From Gammaproteobacteria bacterium (GTDB lineage Bacteria; Pseudomonadota; Gammaproteobacteria; Competibacterales; Competibacteraceae), in assembly GCA_020047885.1 (NCBI GenBank), contig JAIFNF010000198.1, positions 1-7,851 on the forward strand: a stretch of 7,851 bases of DNA, in the 5' to 3' direction. A program made the position numbers and the translations under genes. This document shows positions 7,068-7,851 of this stretch, piece after piece; positions within the stretch are counted from its first letter, which is position 1; each line of letters starts with the position of its first letter. A model generated the notes under the pieces. That model was not told where the DNA came from. It searched no databases and worked only from the letters and a program-made list of their open reading frames with translations.

Positions 7068-7418
7068 TCACTGTGAGGGCGTTTCTGCAAAAACTTCTAC
7101 CAAGCTCGGTGCCGTCAAGACCCGCTCGCCCCAGATGAGCAGCGTATCGCTGTCCGCTGCCGCCAACCGCGCCAGAATTTCGGCATCCAGGGATCCGAAG
7201 CGCCGAGCCAACAGGCGTTGTAACAATAATAATTCACCTTCCTGACGGCCTTCCTGACGGCCTTCCTGACGGCCTTCCTGATGGCCTTCCTGACGGCCTT
7301 CCTGACGGCCTTCCTGACGGCCTTCCTGACGGCCTTCCTGACGGCCTTCCTGACGGCCTTTTTCGATCCCCTGCTGTTTCCACTCTTGGGTCCACTCGAT
7401 CACTCGTTCCGCTAACAT
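7068..7418 (-). CDS. Candidate internally initiated C-terminal Rpn product (RpnS-like antitoxin)
   Basis: Inside the Rpn gene an in-frame ATG (7418-7416) starts a 116-residue product opening [17 protein letters not shown], then the GRQE repeat helix and the DUF4351-like tail, ending at the shared stop. It is preceded by GAGG (7430-7427) with an 8-base spacing, a better Shine-Dalgarno arrangement than several of the annotated genes here have. In studied E. coli Rpn loci the separately translated C-terminal domain (RpnS) dimerises through a helix that can contain four-residue repeats, and it blocks the toxic full-length RpnL. The placement of a start just before a four-residue repeat array matches that design. 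I see no convincing promoter directly upstream, so it may come from internal ribosome entry on the full transcript. Expression is inferred, not shown. Confidence 0.45.
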   Translation of the reverse strand: MLAERVIEWTQEWKQQGIEKGRQEGRQEGRQEGRQEGRQEGRQEGHQEGRQEGRQEGRQEGELLLLQRLLARRFGSLDAEILARLAAADSDTLLIWGERVLTAPSLVEVFAETPSQ

Positions 7419-7851
7419 GTTGTGTACCTCGCTCAGTTCCAATACGGCATCAATGCGTACTCCCGGCACGCGTACCGGCAGCAGCACGTCGCGTAACCAC
7501 ACGGCAAAGGCCCGGCGTAAACTGTCTTGCCGGGGCGCTTGTAACCAGTCAATCAGGCGTTCGATCACCGCCTGCACGTCGTCCGGCCCCCGGCTATTTT
7601 CCAACCGGAAGAGCGCCGCCGCCAGGTTCTGTAAGGGGGCTAACTCGGCTTCCTGATAGCTGTTTTCTTCCAGTAGCAGATAGTGCAACCGGGGTTGATA
7701 CTGTTCCAGTCCCACCGGTGGGGGCACGATGAGATCGGTCAGCTGGGTCTTGGCCGTCCAGTGGCGTCGACCGTTGTACAGCACGATGGGAACCACCGGC
7801 GGTAATAGGTCGTCCTCGGTGAGCTGCTTGGTGCGGATCAAATCCTGATAC
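7068..7851 (-). CDS. Rpn family nuclease / YhgA-like putative transposase, N-terminus cut by window edge
   Basis: The frame enters from the right edge (visible start YQDL, then [14 protein letters not shown]) and ends at TGA 7068-7070, giving about 260 residues. The PIVLYNG segment and following helical region are typical of the Rpn/YhgA (Transposase_31-like) family: PD-(D/E)XK nucleases once linked to RecA-independent recombination and, for several E. coli members, reported as toxin-antitoxin anti-phage proteins. The catalytic motifs lie N-terminal to what is visible, so activity cannot be judged. Downstream are [17 protein letters not shown], ten GRQE-type repeats, and a DUF4351-like tail ([18 protein letters not shown] ... 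GERVL...SLVEVF). A TTG at 7841 is in frame, but family-like sequence continues beyond it, so it is not the start. No frameshift is visible. It immediately precedes accB on the same strand. Confidence 0.85.
   Translation of the reverse strand, partial: YQDLIRTKQLTEDDLLPPVVPIVLYNGRRHWTAKTQLTDLIVPPPVGLEQYQPRLHYLLLEENSYQEAELAPLQNLAAALFRLENSRGPDDVQAVIERLIDWLQAPRQDSLRRAFAVWLRDVLLPVRVPGVRIDAVLELSEVHNMLAERVIEWTQEWKQQGIEKGRQEGRQEGRQEGRQEGRQEGRQEGHQEGRQEGRQEGRQEGELLLLQRLLARRFGSLDAEILARLAAADSDTLLIWGERVLTAPSLVEVFAETPSQ
7237..7356 (-). repeat. Ten 12-bp tandem repeats encoding (GRQE)10
   Basis: Ten consecutive copies of CCTTCCTGACGG (plus-strand reading) fill these 120 bases. Nine are identical and one (7273-7284) has C to T at 7282, turning the seventh Arg of the array into His (GHQE). 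The unit length is a multiple of three, so gain or loss of copies by slippage keeps the Rpn frame open. The encoded charged, glutamine-rich repeat is predicted to be an extended helix or linker between the nuclease part and the C-terminal tail. The near-identity at DNA level points to recent expansion or ongoing homogenisation. Confidence 0.97.
7427..7430 (-). promoter_or_regulatory. Internal Shine-Dalgarno before ATG 7418
   Basis: GAGG on the minus strand, within CGAGGT, lies 8 bases before the in-frame ATG inside the Rpn gene. It supports internal translation initiation of the C-terminal product. Confidence 0.45.

Noticed and set aside
7006..7071. N-terminal extension of AccB from the GTG at 7071
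   Set aside because: The added residues are unlike any AccB N-terminus, and the MDIRKVKK start plus AGGA before ATG 7005 explain the gene better.
7090..7120. TTGACG on the minus strand near the Rpn 3' end as the accB -35 element
   Set aside because: No acceptable -10 sequence occurs at 16-18 bases from it. The match alone is expected by chance.
6361..7245. A 294-codon open frame on the plus strand
   Set aside because: It spans antisense to accC, accB and the Rpn tail, crossing three real genes with a low-complexity Arg/Ser-rich product.
7237..7356. Regular short repeats resembling a CRISPR array
   Set aside because: Units are directly contiguous with no spacers, are a multiple of three bases and translate in frame as GRQE within a coding gene.

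Overview
The window reads as a moderately GC-rich gammaproteobacterial chromosome segment. The EttA, AccB, AccC, PrmA and Fis products all align closely, from memory, with their E. coli counterparts, and accB-accC-prmA next to fis is a gammaproteobacterial style of arrangement. I cannot name the species. A Competibacter/Chromatiales-like relative is only a guess, based on the Rpn gene and the CACGGAAAAA-type repeat.

Layout. A short rightward coding fragment (2-208, the 3' end of an unrecognised gene) faces everything else. A 202-bp convergent gap (209-410) follows. It holds a possible terminator hairpin and a long imperfect inverted repeat built from CACGG-containing 10-bp units (280-346). 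From 411 to the right edge every gene is on the minus strand. In transcription order they are: an Rpn-family nuclease gene truncated by the window edge (7851-7068), accB (7005-6523), accC (6512-5166), prmA (5166-4255), fis (4258-3947), a HAD-IB phosphatase (3947-3294), a class I DAHP synthase (3185-2118) and ettA (2075-411).

How the genes work together. accB and accC encode the biotin carrier and biotin carboxylase halves of acetyl-CoA carboxylase, the committed step of fatty acid synthesis. prmA (methyltransferase for ribosomal protein L11), fis (nucleoid protein) and the HAD gene follow with 1-4 bp overlaps, so accB to HAD is almost certainly one translationally coupled unit joining lipid synthesis, ribosome modification and a growth-rate regulator. 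A plausible sigma70 promoter at 3236-3265 could restart transcription for DAHP synthase (entry to aromatic amino acid synthesis) and ettA (ATP-sensing translation factor).

The most interesting part is the Rpn gene. It contains ten near-perfect 12-bp tandem repeats encoding GRQE units. Just upstream of them is an in-frame ATG (7418) with a well-placed GAGG Shine-Dalgarno sequence. This is the architecture of the Rpn 'gene-within-gene' toxin-antitoxin/anti-phage systems, in which the separately translated C-terminal part (RpnS) inhibits the full-length nuclease (RpnL). Here the system lies directly upstream of the essential accBC genes. The catalytic half of the nuclease is outside the window. 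Three gene starts (accB, accC, DAHP synthase) were set inside the longest open frame because conserved residue numbering and family length support the internal ATG over upstream GTG or TTG codons.
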